DNA of 47,600 nucleotides from Rubellimicrobium sp. (GTDB lineage Bacteria; Pseudomonadota; Alphaproteobacteria; Rhodobacterales; Rhodobacteraceae). The stretch covers positions 1 to 47,600 of the forward strand of contig JACFNP010000024.1 of the NCBI GenBank assembly GCA_019454835.1, read 5' to 3'. The notes under the pieces are model-generated. The model did not search any database. It saw only the letters and a list, made by a program, of their open reading frames with translations, and was not told the DNA's origin. Of the stretch, positions 9,318 through 17,211 are shown in pieces (position 1 is the first letter of the stretch; each line of letters starts with the position of its first letter). A program made the translations under genes and the position numbers.

Positions 9318-9339
9318 GCACCGCCGCCGCACCGCGCGC

Positions 9340-9368
9340 TTGGATTCGCGCCCGCGCGGTGCTATCTG
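9340..9368 (+). promoter_or_regulatory. Candidate promoter for rlmN
   Basis: TTGGAT (9340-9345) and TATCTG (9363-9368) with 17 bases between. It lies 24 bases upstream of the rlmN start and just after a repeat. Pattern only. Confidence 0.35.
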
Positions 9369-9391
9369 CCGCCTGCCCCCGGAGAGCCGCC

Positions 9392-10612
9392 ATGACCCCT
9401 GCCGCCGTGCCTGAAGCCGTTCCCGTCCTGCAACCCGCGCCCGCAGGCGCGCCGGTGACGCAGGATCTGCATACCATCCCCCGCAGGCTGCCCGAAGGCG
9501 GCAGGCCGAACCTCGTCGGCATGACCCGCGAGGCGATGCGCGCCGCGCTGATCGCCGCAGGCACGCCCGAGCGGCAGGCGAAGATGCGCGCGAACCAGCT
9601 CTGGCAATGGGTCTATCACTGGGGCGTGCGCGACTTCGACGCCATGACCAACCTTGCCAAGGACTATCGCGCGCTGCTGGCAGGCCATTTCGACATCGCC
9701 CTGCCGCAGATCGTGACCCGGCAGCTCAGCGACGACGGCACCCGCAAGTATCTGGTGCGCATCGAGGGCGGCCACGAGGTCGAGGTCGTCTATATCCCCG
9801 AAAGCGACCGCGGCACTTTGTGCATATCCTCGCAGGTCGGCTGCACGCTGAACTGTTCCTTCTGCCACACCGGCACGCAGAAGCTGGTGCGCAACCTGAC
9901 CACGGCGGAAATCGTCGGCCAGATCATGCTGGTGCGCGACGATCTGGGCGAATGGCCGGTGCCCGGCGCGCCCAAGGTGGAAACCCGGCTGCTGTCGAAC
10001 ATCGTGCTGATGGGCATGGGCGAGCCGCTGTATAATTTCGAATCGGTGCGCGACGCCATGCTGATCGCCATGGACGGCGAGGGAATCGCCCTGTCGCGCC
10101 GCCGCATCACCCTGTCCACATCGGGCGTCGTGCCGGAAATCCACCGCGCCGCAACGGAGATCGGCTGCCAGTTGGCGGTGTCGCTGCACGCCACCACCGA
10201 CGCGGTGCGCGACGTGCTGGTGCCGATCAACAGGAAATGGAACATCCAGACCCTGCTCGACACGATCCGCGACTATCCGCGCCTGTCCAATTCGGAACGG
10301 GTGACGTTTGAATACGTCATGCTCGACGGCGTGAACGACAGCGACGAGGACGCGCGCCGTCTGGTGCGGCTGATCCGGGGGATTCCGGCCAAGATCAACC
10401 TGATCCCGTTCAACGAATGGCCGGGCGCACCCTATCGTCGCTCGCCGCCCGCGCGCATCCAGGCATTCGCCGACATCGTCTACAAGGCGGGTTACGCCAG
10501 CCCGATCCGCACCCCGAGGGGCGAGGACATCATGGCCGCCTGCGGCCAGTTGAAATCGGCCTCGGAACGCGCGCGCCGGGCGCGGCCCGCCGTCGCGGCC
10601 CCGCTGGCATGA
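9392..10612 (+). CDS. rlmN: 23S rRNA (adenine2503-C2)-methyltransferase RlmN
   Basis: Radical SAM enzyme that methylates C2 of A2503 in 23S rRNA and A37 of some tRNAs. In the 406-residue product the radical SAM cysteines are C151, C155 and C158 (GCTLNCSFC). The two catalytic cysteines are also present: C144 (GTLCISSQ) and C384 near the end (MAACGQL). GMGEPLYN at about 208-215 is the second conserved motif. The ATG at 9392 has GGAGAG upstream; a longer reading from 9359 lacks one. The N-terminal extension of about 35 residues is Pro/Ala-rich and poorly conserved. Confidence 0.96.
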   Translation: MTPAAVPEAVPVLQPAPAGAPVTQDLHTIPRRLPEGGRPNLVGMTREAMRAALIAAGTPERQAKMRANQLWQWVYHWGVRDFDAMTNLAKDYRALLAGHFDIALPQIVTRQLSDDGTRKYLVRIEGGHEVEVVYIPESDRGTLCISSQVGCTLNCSFCHTGTQKLVRNLTTAEIVGQIMLVRDDLGEWPVPGAPKVETRLLSNIVLMGMGEPLYNFESVRDAMLIAMDGEGIALSRRRITLSTSGVVPEIHRAATEIGCQLAVSLHATTDAVRDVLVPINRKWNIQTLLDTIRDYPRLSNSERVTFEYVMLDGVNDSDEDARRLVRLIRGIPAKINLIPFNEWPGAPYRRSPPARIQAFADIVYKAGYASPIRTPRGEDIMAACGQLKSASERARRARPAVAAPLA

Positions 10613-10658
10613 GCCGCAACCGCGCGCTAGAAGGACCCGCCAGACAGGAGCGCGCCAC

Positions 10659-11435
10659 ATGAAGATCAGGGTCGGCAAGGTCGAATTCGAGGTCACCCCG
10701 GTCAGCGCCGCGATGCGCGCGGCCGTCACCGCCGACCCCAACATGGCCCAGGCCATGCGCCGCGAGGTCTGGGAATGGGATGCCGTCGCCCGCAAGGGCA
10801 CGCCGCTCGTGCCGGTGGTGCAGCAGCGGGTGACCACCCTGCCCAACGGGCTGAGCTTCTTCGTCGCCCGCGCGGGCAGCGAGGGGCCGCTGGTAAAGAA
10901 CGACGCGGCCTCGGCGAAGATGGCGCAACGGATGCTGAAGGCCACCGGCGCGAAAGACCTGCGCGATCTCATGGGAGCGCTGAACCGGGTCATCGACCTG
11001 CCGCGCCTGCGCCTGCCGCTCGACGTGTTCCGGCCGCTGAACGAGACCACCTCGTATCGTCTGGTGCTGGCCAGCGATTATGCCGTGGTCCAGTTACGCG
11101 CCGCCGACCGCAATCTGGTGGCCAACCTGCTGATGCCCGCGCAGGTCGGCGTCCATGCCGAGATCACCGCCATCCCCGATCAGGCCGCGCATGACGCGAA
11201 AGGCATCGACCTTGCCGCGCTGCGCCCCGGCTTCATCGTGCCCGCCCACACGCCCGCCACGCAGACCATCCGCCGCGCCGCGCTGGCGCAGAGGTTGCAG
11301 GACCTGCAACAGACCGTCGCGGCGCAGGGCGGCCCCGAGACCGCAACCCCCGCCCAGCGCGCGCTGGCGGGGCAGCTTTCGGCGGAATGGAAAGTGCTGA
11401 CACCGAAGCCCGCCGCAGCGCCCGCGTCGGCGTAG
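10659..11435 (+). CDS. Hypothetical protein, function unknown
   Basis: I do not recognise this 258-residue protein. There is no signal peptide or membrane segment. The first part is a compact mix of predicted strands and helices (MKIRVGKVEFEVTPVSAAM). The middle repeats a VVPVVQQRVTTLPNGLSFF type stretch. A helix-rich C-terminal part (RRAALAQRLQDLQQTVAAQ, about 200-220) ends in an Ala/Pro tail. It lies 46 bases after rlmN on the same strand with its own AGGAG site, so it may be co-transcribed. A hairpin that is part of a family D repeat follows and may end the transcript. Confidence 0.7.
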   Translation: MKIRVGKVEFEVTPVSAAMRAAVTADPNMAQAMRREVWEWDAVARKGTPLVPVVQQRVTTLPNGLSFFVARAGSEGPLVKNDAASAKMAQRMLKATGAKDLRDLMGALNRVIDLPRLRLPLDVFRPLNETTSYRLVLASDYAVVQLRAADRNLVANLLMPAQVGVHAEITAIPDQAAHDAKGIDLAALRPGFIVPAHTPATQTIRRAALAQRLQDLQQTVAAQGGPETATPAQRALAGQLSAEWKVLTPKPAAAPASA

Positions 11436-11437
11436 CA

Positions 11438-11496
11438 CCGGGGGCTTTGCGCCCCCGGACCCCCCAGAGTATTTCGGCAAGGATGAAAAGGCGCGG
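11438..11496 (+). repeat. Family D repeat with hairpin (terminator-like)
   Basis: CCGGGGGC and GCCCCCGG (11438-11445 and 11451-11458) pair around TTTGC. They are followed by GAGTATTTCGGCAAGGATGA, which is found again inverted at 38368-38420 after serS. As I recall, very similar elements end many genes in Rhodobacterales. There is no T-run, so it is a weak intrinsic terminator at best. Confidence 0.7.
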
Positions 11497-11512
11497 GGTC
11501 GGCTGCACATTC

Positions 11513-11602
11513 CGTCATTGCGAGGAGCCGAAGGCGACGAAGCAACCCCGACGGCATTGCGCGAGCGTTCGAGGTTGCTTCGGCTTGCGCCTCGCAATGA
11601 CG
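11513..11602 (+). repeat. Family A palindromic repeat, copy 5
   Basis: CGTCATTGCGAG with an arm of GAGCCGAAGGCGACGAAGC on the left and GCTTCGGCTTGCGCC on the right. The loop (GGCATTGCGCGAGCG) differs from most copies. It is separated by 10 bases from copy 6 in the same orientation. Confidence 0.88.
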
Positions 11603-11612
11603 ATGTGTGATC

Positions 11613-11700
11613 CGTCATTGCGAGGAGGCAAAGCCGACGAAGCAACCCCGATGTTGCGTGTGAGCGGTCGGGGTTGCTTCGGCTTCGCCTCGCAATGACG
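11613..11700 (+). repeat. Family A palindromic repeat, copy 6
   Basis: Close to copy 1 (same arms, loop GATGTTGCGTGTGAGCGGTC). It forms a tandem pair with copy 5. A downstream GCGCCCGATTGCCCC box matches the outer box seen beside other copies. Confidence 0.9.
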
Positions 11701-11766
11701 GGAAATGTTGCGCGCCCGATTGCCCCGGCAAACCCACCCCGGAGCATCCCCGCAAGGACGAACGGC

Positions 11767-12621
11767 TCAGCCCGGCGCGGACTCACCTGCGGCGCTGCTG
11801 CCGTTGCGGAAGGATTCGATGATGGCGAAGGCCTCGTCGGCATCCTCGACATAGCGGAAGAGATCGAGATCGCCCGGTGCGATGGTCCCCGCGTCGACCA
11901 GCGCCTGCCAGTTGATCAGCCCCTCCCAGAAGGCGCGGCCGAACAGCAGGAACGGCACCTTCTCCATGCGCCCGCTCTGGATCAGCGTCAGGGATTCGAA
12001 CATCTCGTCCAGCGTGCCGAAACCGCCGGGAAAAATGCAGATCGCCTTGGCCCGCATCAGGAAATGCATCTTGCGCATGGCGAAATAGTGGAAGTTGAAG
12101 CACAGTTCGGGCGTGACGTAGGGGTTCGGCACCTGTTCGTGCGGCAACACGATGTTGAGACCGATGGAATGGCCGCCCGCCGCCGCCGCGCCGCGATTGC
12201 CCGCCTCCATGATGCCGGGGCCGCCGCCGGTGCAGACGACATCGGTGGTGCCGCCGGTCTGGAGCGAACGGCGGGTCAGCGCCTCGGCCAGTTTCTGCGC
12301 CTCGGCGTAATGATGCGACAGGGCGGCAAGGCCCGGATTGCGGGCCACGCGCGCCTGTTCGGGCGCGGGAATGCGCGCCGAGCCGAACATCACCACGGTC
12401 GAGGTGATCCCCGCCTCGTCCAGCGCCATCTGCGGCTTCAGCAGTTCGAGCTGCAGGCGGACGGGGCGCAGTTCCTCGCGCAGCAGGAAATCGCGGTCGG
12501 TGAATGCCAGCCGGTAGGTGGACGAGCGCGATTGCGCCGTGTCCGGGATCGTCCCGGCGCGAAGTGAATCCTCGACCGAATCGCGCAGGCGGTGCGGCCG
12601 CCTCCGGCCTTCCTTCTTCAT
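11767..12621 (-). CDS. LOG-family protein (cytokinin-type nucleotide phosphoribohydrolase-like)
   Basis: The family includes LOG enzymes that release free cytokinin bases from nucleotides, and related proteins that hydrolyse AMP or other nucleotides. The 284-residue product has the two defining motifs, GGGPGIMEA (residues 132-140) and PGGFGTLDE (198-206), in a Rossmann-like core. About 70 extra residues at the N-terminus are basic and likely regulatory or disordered. The chosen ATG has AAGGACGG upstream; an open frame extends 28 codons further. It is divergent from the dehydratase gene with a 71-base spacer. Substrate cannot be told from sequence. Confidence 0.85.
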   Translation of the reverse strand: MKKEGRRRPHRLRDSVEDSLRAGTIPDTAQSRSSTYRLAFTDRDFLLREELRPVRLQLELLKPQMALDEAGITSTVVMFGSARIPAPEQARVARNPGLAALSHHYAEAQKLAEALTRRSLQTGGTTDVVCTGGGPGIMEAGNRGAAAAGGHSIGLNIVLPHEQVPNPYVTPELCFNFHYFAMRKMHFLMRAKAICIFPGGFGTLDEMFESLTLIQSGRMEKVPFLLFGRAFWEGLINWQALVDAGTIAPGDLDLFRYVEDADEAFAIIESFRNGSSAAGESAPG

Positions 12622-12692
12622 GGTGCCGTCCTTGTCGTTACCCGCCCGCACATGCCATTGTCGCCCGGCATTGTCCAACCAGAGACCCGCCC

Positions 12693-13619
12693 ATGCCCGC
12701 CGCACCGATCACCCGCGACGACATCGTCGCCGCCCATGCCCGCATCGCGCCCCATGTCCATCGCACCCCGGTCATGGCGGCGCGGGTCGCGGGGTTCGAC
12801 CTGGGCTTCAAGTTCGAGCACACGCAACTGACCGGCAGCTTCAAGGCGCGCGGGGCGTTCAACACGCTGTTGTCGTCGCCGGTGCCCGAGGCGGGCGTGG
12901 TCGCGGCCAGCGGCGGCAACCATGGCGCGGCGGTGGCGCTGGCGGCAGTCCGCCTTGGTCACCGGGCGCATGTCTTCGTGCCGGAATATGCTGGACCGGC
13001 CAAGATCGCCCTGATCCGCGCCACCGGGGCCGAGCTGACCGTGGTGCCGGGCCAGTATGCCGACGCCGCCGCCGCCGCGCGCGACTACGAGGCCCGCACC
13101 GGCGCCATGCAGGTGCATCCCTATGACGCGCCCGCGACCGTGGCCGGACAGGGGACGTGCTTTCGGGAATGGGACGAACAGGGCTGCGACGCCGACACCG
13201 TGCTGATCGCGGTGGGCGGCGGCGGCCTGATCTCGGGCGCGCTGGCGTGGTGGGCCGGGACGCGCCGGGTCGTCGCGGTCGAACCGGCGCTGGCGCCGAC
13301 ATTGCACGAGGCGCTCGCGCATGGCCCGGACACGCGCGTCGAGGTCGGCGGCATCGCCGCCAACGCGCTGGGCGCGCAGCAGATCGGCCATATCGGCTAT
13401 GGTCTGGCCCGCGCGCAGGGGGTCACCTCGCTTCTGGTCGGGGATGACGACATCGCCGCCGCCCAGCGCCTGATCTGGGACGAGTTGCGCCAGTTCGTCG
13501 AACCGGCGGGCGCGACAGCGCTGGCCGCGCTGACCTCGGGGGCCTATCGGCCCGCGCCGGGCGAGAGGGTCGCCGTGCTGCTGTGCGGCGCGAATCCGGC
13601 GCCGGGGCCGTGGGGATGA
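12693..13619 (+). CDS. Threonine/serine dehydratase-like PLP enzyme
   Basis: Fold-type II pyridoxal-phosphate enzyme that most likely deaminates threonine or serine to the 2-oxo acid and ammonia. The 308-residue product has the PLP lysine in GSFKARGA (K51), the phosphate-binding SGGNHG (73-78) and GGGGLISG (175-182). It has no C-terminal ACT-like regulatory domain, so it resembles catabolic or promiscuous members rather than feedback-inhibited IlvA. It could also be a racemase or a hydroxyaspartate-type dehydratase of the same fold. The ATG at 12693 follows AGAGACCCGCCC. Confidence 0.8.
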   Translation: MPAAPITRDDIVAAHARIAPHVHRTPVMAARVAGFDLGFKFEHTQLTGSFKARGAFNTLLSSPVPEAGVVAASGGNHGAAVALAAVRLGHRAHVFVPEYAGPAKIALIRATGAELTVVPGQYADAAAAARDYEARTGAMQVHPYDAPATVAGQGTCFREWDEQGCDADTVLIAVGGGGLISGALAWWAGTRRVVAVEPALAPTLHEALAHGPDTRVEVGGIAANALGAQQIGHIGYGLARAQGVTSLLVGDDDIAAAQRLIWDELRQFVEPAGATALAALTSGAYRPAPGERVAVLLCGANPAPGPWG

Positions 13620-13628
13620 TGCCTCTGT

Positions 13629-13716
13629 CGTCATTGCGAGGAGCCGAAGGCGACGAAGCAACCTCGATGTTGCATGTGAGCGGTCGAGGTTGCTTCGGCT
13701 TCGCCTCGCAATGACG
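13629..13716 (+). repeat. Family A palindromic repeat, copy 7
   Basis: Complete copy with arms GAGCCGAAGGCGACGAAGC and GCTTCGGCTTCGCC. Inner stem reads CAACCTCGA/TCGAGGTTG where most copies read CAACCCCGA/TCGGGGTTG: both arms carry the matching change. Confidence 0.9.
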
Positions 13717-13746
13717 GGGCGCGGCGCGGCCCTTCGACCCTGACCG

Positions 13747-13775
13747 TTGCCACAACGCGCCGTCGCCGTTACGAC
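13747..13775 (+). promoter_or_regulatory. Candidate promoter for dapD
   Basis: TTGCCA (13747-13752) and TACGAC (13770-13775) are 17 bases apart. The -10 is weak. The pair lies 28 bases upstream of the dapD ATG. Pattern only. Confidence 0.3.
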
Positions 13776-13803
13776 AACCAAACACCTGACGACGGAGCCC
13801 GCC

Positions 13804-14628
13804 ATGATCGACCCCGCCCTTCAGCCCGCCATCGAATCCGCCTGGGACGCGCGCGACACGCTGTCGCCCGCCACCAAAGGCCCGGCGCGCGAGGCCGTCG
13901 ACGCCACCCTGCGCGCGCTGGGCAAGGGCGAGTTGCGGGTCGCCGAACGGCACGGCAGCGAATGGCACGTGAACCAGTGGGCCAAGAAGGCCGTGCTGCT
14001 GAGCTTTCGCCTGAGCGAGACGCGGGTGCAGACCGGCGGGCCGCAGGGCGGCACCTGGTATGACAAGGTCGACAGCAAGTTCGCCCGCTGGGGCGAGGCG
14101 CAATGGCAGGCTGCCGGTTTCCGCGCGGTGCCCGATGCAGTGGTGCGCGACTCGGCCCATATCGGCCGCGGCGTGGTGCTGATGCCGTCCTTCGTGAACG
14201 TCGGCGCCTATGTGGGCGACAACACGATGGTGGACGGCTGGGCCACCGTCGGATCCTGCGCGCAGATCGGCGCCAACGTGCATCTTTCGGGCGGCGTCGG
14301 CATCGGCGGGGTGCTGGAACCCCTGCAGGCCGGGCCGACGATCATCGAGGACGACTGCTTCATCGGTGCAAGGTCCGAAGTGGTCGAGGGCGTCATCGTG
14401 CGCGAGGGATCGGTCCTTGGCATGGGGGTGTTCATCGGCCAGTCCACCAAGATCGTCGACCGCGAGACCGGCGAGGTCAGCTACGGCGAGGTACCCGCCG
14501 GTTCGGTCGTGGTCGCAGGGTCGATGCCCTCGAAGGGCGGCGTGCACCTCTATTGCGCGGTGATCGTGAAGAAGGTGGACGCACGCACGCGGGCCAAGAC
14601 CTCGATCAACGAGTTGCTGCGGGACTGA
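13804..14628 (+). CDS. dapD: 2,3,4,5-tetrahydropyridine-2,6-dicarboxylate N-succinyltransferase
   Basis: DapD makes N-succinyl-2-amino-6-oxopimelate in the succinylase branch of lysine and diaminopimelate synthesis. The 274-residue product has a helical N-domain (about 1-100). A left-handed beta-helix of hexapeptide repeats follows (about 110-250), with the conserved [18 protein letters not shown] and [14 protein letters not shown], then [16 protein letters not shown]. Length fits the family. The ATG at 13804 follows ACGGAGCCCGCC. It is followed by family C hairpins and the PiT permease on the other strand. Confidence 0.97.
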   Translation: MIDPALQPAIESAWDARDTLSPATKGPAREAVDATLRALGKGELRVAERHGSEWHVNQWAKKAVLLSFRLSETRVQTGGPQGGTWYDKVDSKFARWGEAQWQAAGFRAVPDAVVRDSAHIGRGVVLMPSFVNVGAYVGDNTMVDGWATVGSCAQIGANVHLSGGVGIGGVLEPLQAGPTIIEDDCFIGARSEVVEGVIVREGSVLGMGVFIGQSTKIVDRETGEVSYGEVPAGSVVVAGSMPSKGGVHLYCAVIVKKVDARTRAKTSINELLRD

Positions 14629-14680
14629 GCATTTCGCAGCCGGATGGAACATCCGGCGCCCGCGACAATGCGAAAAAACG
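14629..14680 (+). repeat. Family C hairpin repeat, copy 1
   Basis: GCATTTCGCA then the stem GCCGGATG-GAA-CATCCGGC, then CGCCCGCGACAATGCGA and an A-rich end. The same unit occurs inverted at 38486-38540 with a changed but still fully paired stem. It begins right at the dapD stop and may shape the 3' end of that mRNA. Confidence 0.75.
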
Positions 14681-14689
14681 AAGGGCGGC

Positions 14690-14721
14690 GCATTTCGCAG
14701 CCGGATGGCACATCCGGCGCC
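14690..14721 (+). repeat. Family C hairpin repeat, copy 2
   Basis: A shorter copy: GCATTTCGCA and the stem GCCGGATG-GCA-CATCCGGC, same orientation as copy 1. It ends 9 bases before the stop of the PiT gene, so it sits between two convergent genes. Confidence 0.75.
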
Positions 14722-14730
14722 TGACGCCGT

Positions 14731-16212
14731 TCAGGCCCCTACAAGGCCGATGCCCAGGAAGATCAGCGCCGAGAGAACCCCCGTCACCGGCACGGTGATG
14801 ACCCAGGCGGCGGCGATGGTCAGCACATGCGAGCGGCGGACCAGCTTGCGGCGCTTGCGTTCCTCGGGCGGCACGCGCGGGCGGTCGAGTTCGGCCATCA
14901 CCAGCCGCATTCGGCGTTCCGAATCCCATTCGCGGAAGAAGCCCACGCCGAAGATCGCGCCGACGGCGATATGGGTGGAACTGACCGGCAGGCCCAGCGC
15001 CGAGGCGATGATGACCGTGATCGCCGCCGACAGCGCCACGCAATAGGCGCGCATCGGGTTCAGCTTGGTGATCTGGTCGCCGACGATGCGGATGAGCTTC
15101 GGCCCGAACAGCGCGAGGCCGAAGCTGATGCCCGTCGCACCGATCAGCATGACCCAGAACGGAATCGCCATCGCCGCCATGACATCGGCGCCGCGCGACG
15201 CCTGCACGATCGCGGCCAGCGGCCCGACCGCGTTGGCCACGTCGTTCGCGCCATGGGCAAAGCTCAGCAGTGCCGCCGAGGCGACGAGCGGGATGCCGAA
15301 CAGCACCTTCAGCGAGCGGTTGCGGTTCTCGAGGCCCTCGGACTGGCGCCGCGTCACCGGGATCATCACCCGCCAGACCACCACGCCCGCGACAAGGCCG
15401 ATGCCCAGCGCCTGCCCGAGCGGGACGCTGACGACATGGCCAAGGCCCTTCAGCACCAGATAGGTGCCGAACGCCCCCGCCATCACGCCCACCAGCACCG
15501 GCACCCAGACCCGCGCGGCGGCAATCTTGTCGGGCCGGTAGACGATGCGCGACTGGATGAACCACAAAAAGACGGCGGCGCAGAGACCGCCCATCAGCGG
15601 CGAGACCACCCAGCTTGCCGCGATGGTGCCCATCATCGCCCAGTTCACCGCCGAAGCGCCGGCGGCGACGGTGCCCGCGCCGATGACCCCGCCGACCACG
15701 GCATGGGTCGTCGAGACCGGCGCGCCCACCCAGGTCGCCAGGTTCACCCACAGCGCCGAGGCCAGCAGCGCGGCCATCATCGCGCGGATGAAGACGCCCG
15801 AATCCGCCAGCTTTTCCGGGGCGACGATGCCTCTGGATATCGTCGTGACGACATCGCCCCCGGCCAGCAGCGCCCCGGCGCTCTCGAAGATGACGGCGAT
15901 GACGATGGCGCCGCCCATGGTCAGCGCCTCGGCGCCCACGGCCGGACCCATGTTGTTGGCCACGTCGTTGGCGCCGATGTTCAGCGCCATGTAGGCGCCG
16001 AAGGCGGCAGCGGCGGCGACGATCAGGGTGTTGCCGCCCTCGGGCAGCAGCAATCCCGCCGCCAGCGCCGCAAGGACGATGAAGATCAGCGCGACACCCG
16101 GCGCGATCAGCGGACGACCGGCCCGCGCGGCGGCGGTCTCCAGCCCGGCGAACCGCCCCAGGTCACGATCCAGAGTCTCGAGATCGCGGGCCTCAAGATC
16201 GTTGCGGGCCAT
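14731..16212 (-). CDS. Inorganic phosphate transporter, PiT family
   Basis: PiT permeases take up phosphate, usually as a metal-phosphate complex, with protons or sodium across the inner membrane. The 493-residue product has about ten to twelve hydrophobic segments. Its two inverted halves each carry the family signature: GANDVANNMGPAVGA in the N-half and GANDVANAVGPLAAI in the C-half. VSTTHAVVGG and VSSTHIAVGA are the matching second motifs. The N-terminus (about 40 residues, acidic and charged) is cytoplasmic-looking. The start at 16212 has AGGAAT upstream; an open frame extends 28 codons further. No phoU-like gene is adjacent. Confidence 0.93.
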   Translation of the reverse strand: MARNDLEARDLETLDRDLGRFAGLETAAARAGRPLIAPGVALIFIVLAALAAGLLLPEGGNTLIVAAAAAFGAYMALNIGANDVANNMGPAVGAEALTMGGAIVIAVIFESAGALLAGGDVVTTISRGIVAPEKLADSGVFIRAMMAALLASALWVNLATWVGAPVSTTHAVVGGVIGAGTVAAGASAVNWAMMGTIAASWVVSPLMGGLCAAVFLWFIQSRIVYRPDKIAAARVWVPVLVGVMAGAFGTYLVLKGLGHVVSVPLGQALGIGLVAGVVVWRVMIPVTRRQSEGLENRNRSLKVLFGIPLVASAALLSFAHGANDVANAVGPLAAIVQASRGADVMAAMAIPFWVMLIGATGISFGLALFGPKLIRIVGDQITKLNPMRAYCVALSAAITVIIASALGLPVSSTHIAVGAIFGVGFFREWDSERRMRLVMAELDRPRVPPEERKRRKLVRRSHVLTIAAAWVITVPVTGVLSALIFLGIGLVGA

Positions 16213-16380
16213 GGCATTCCTGCGGCAGCTTCGGCGGCTGGATACGTCAGATCGGCGACGGGCACAACGGACATGCCGCGCTGCGGCAGACAGCAAGGGC
16301 CGGTGCCCGCGTCACGGCGCGGCGGCGCAGCCGGTGCGGCGGTGCCGGATGTGGCCCGGTGCAGGCGGCGGCTTGTCTGC

Positions 16381-16577
16381 GATTTTCCCTGCCCCGCCGC
16401 GCAGGGAAATCGGGCGAACGGCATCTTCCGTCATTGCGAGGCGAAGCCGAAGCAACCCCGACCGCTCACACACGACATCGGGGTTGCTTCGTCGGCTGCG
16501 CCTCCTCGCAATGACGGGATTTGCGGGCGTCGGTGCCGCGTCGGCCCCCGCAGGGCGGTTCGCCCGATTTTCCCTGC
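16381..16577. repeat. Composite element: outer inverted boxes around family A copy 8
   Basis: Left box GCAGGGAAATCGGGCGAAC (16401-16419) and right box GTTCGCCCGATTTTCCCTGC (16558-16577) are inverted copies with one inserted base, enclosing the family A copy. The left box also forms its own hairpin with TTTCCCTGC at about 16384-16392. Confidence 0.7.
16429..16516 (-). repeat. Family A palindromic repeat, copy 8
   Basis: Complete copy, loop GACCGCTCACACACGACATC, bulged arm on the right. It is centred within the composite element with outer inverted boxes. Confidence 0.9.
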
Positions 16578-16664
16578 CTCGCCGCGCCTTTGTCTTGAGC
16601 GGCGCCGGGCGCCGGGTTAGGCTCGCCCGACATGTTGCCGTCGTTTCCAGCCGGAGAGTGCCCC

Positions 16665-16958
16665 GTGACGCGCCTTCTTCCCCTCGCCCTCCTGCCGCTT
16701 CTTGCCGCCTGTGCCGACGGCGCCCCGCTTGGCCTGCCGTTCGGTTCGGCAGATGCCGGTGCCACGGCAGACGAAGGGCCGGTGCCGGTGCCGCCCGAGG
16801 TCGCCCCCTACCTGCCGCCCGGCGTGCCCGGCACGCTGGTGATGCGCGACGCGAACGGCTGCTACCTGTTCACCATCGAGGAAACCGACCCGCCGAGCGG
16901 CTTTCCGGTCCGCGACAGCCACGGCAACCAGGTCTGCCCCGCAGGCGAGGGCGCCTGA
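16665..16958 (+). CDS. Small predicted lipoprotein
   Basis: A 97-residue product from a GTG start at 16665, preceded by CCGGAGAG. An upstream in-frame ATG at 16632 would hide the signal sequence. Residues 1-15 are a lipoprotein signal with lipobox LLAAC (Cys16). The mature part is Pro/Gly-rich (VPPEVAPYLPPGVPGT), then carries a short conserved-looking domain with two Cys (NGCYLFTIEETDPPSGFPV and QVC). Function unknown. Confidence 0.65.
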   Translation: MTRLLPLALLPLLAACADGAPLGLPFGSADAGATADEGPVPVPPEVAPYLPPGVPGTLVMRDANGCYLFTIEETDPPSGFPVRDSHGNQVCPAGEGA

Positions 16959-17005
16959 CACCTGCCCCGGCCCTGCCCCAGGGCAACCGGGCGGAGTGCA
17001 TCTTC

Positions 17006-17093
17006 CGTCATTGCGAGGAGCCGAAGGCGACGAAGCAACCTCGATGTCGTGCGCAAGCAGTCGAGGTTGCTTCGGCTTCGCCTCGCAATGACG
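17006..17093 (+). repeat. Family A palindromic repeat, copy 9
   Basis: Complete copy with inner stem CAACCTCGA/TCGAGGTTG and loop TGTCGTGCGCAAGCAG. The flanks resemble the outer boxes: GGGCAACCGGGCGGA on the left and CGCCCGATTGCCCC on the right. Confidence 0.88.
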
Positions 17094-17211
17094 GGGTTTG
17101 CCGGACGCCCGATTGCCCCGATCCCTGCCCGCTCTGGCCTTTGGCTGTCGACGGGTGCAAGGAACGGCGGGGCGCGCAGCCGCGCCCGTGACGTGATTGC
17201 AGGAATATCCC

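Larger units (their letters stand above)
11436..11766. other. Intergenic block with one family D and two family A repeats
   Basis: No gene is seen here. The stretch holds the family D element (11438-11496), two tandem family A copies (11513-11602 and 11613-11700) and 66 bases of unassigned sequence, including a CGCCCGATTGCCC box that matches the outer box found beside other family A copies. Confidence 0.7.

Noticed and set aside
16381..16577. Insertion sequence or MITE with terminal inverted repeats
   Set aside because: The outer boxes are inverted, but I could not see a flanking target duplication or a transposase. Kept as a composite repeat, not called a transposon.
14827..16620. 597-residue open frame antisense to the PiT permease
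   Set aside because: Shadow frame with biased composition; the minus-strand gene has clear motifs.
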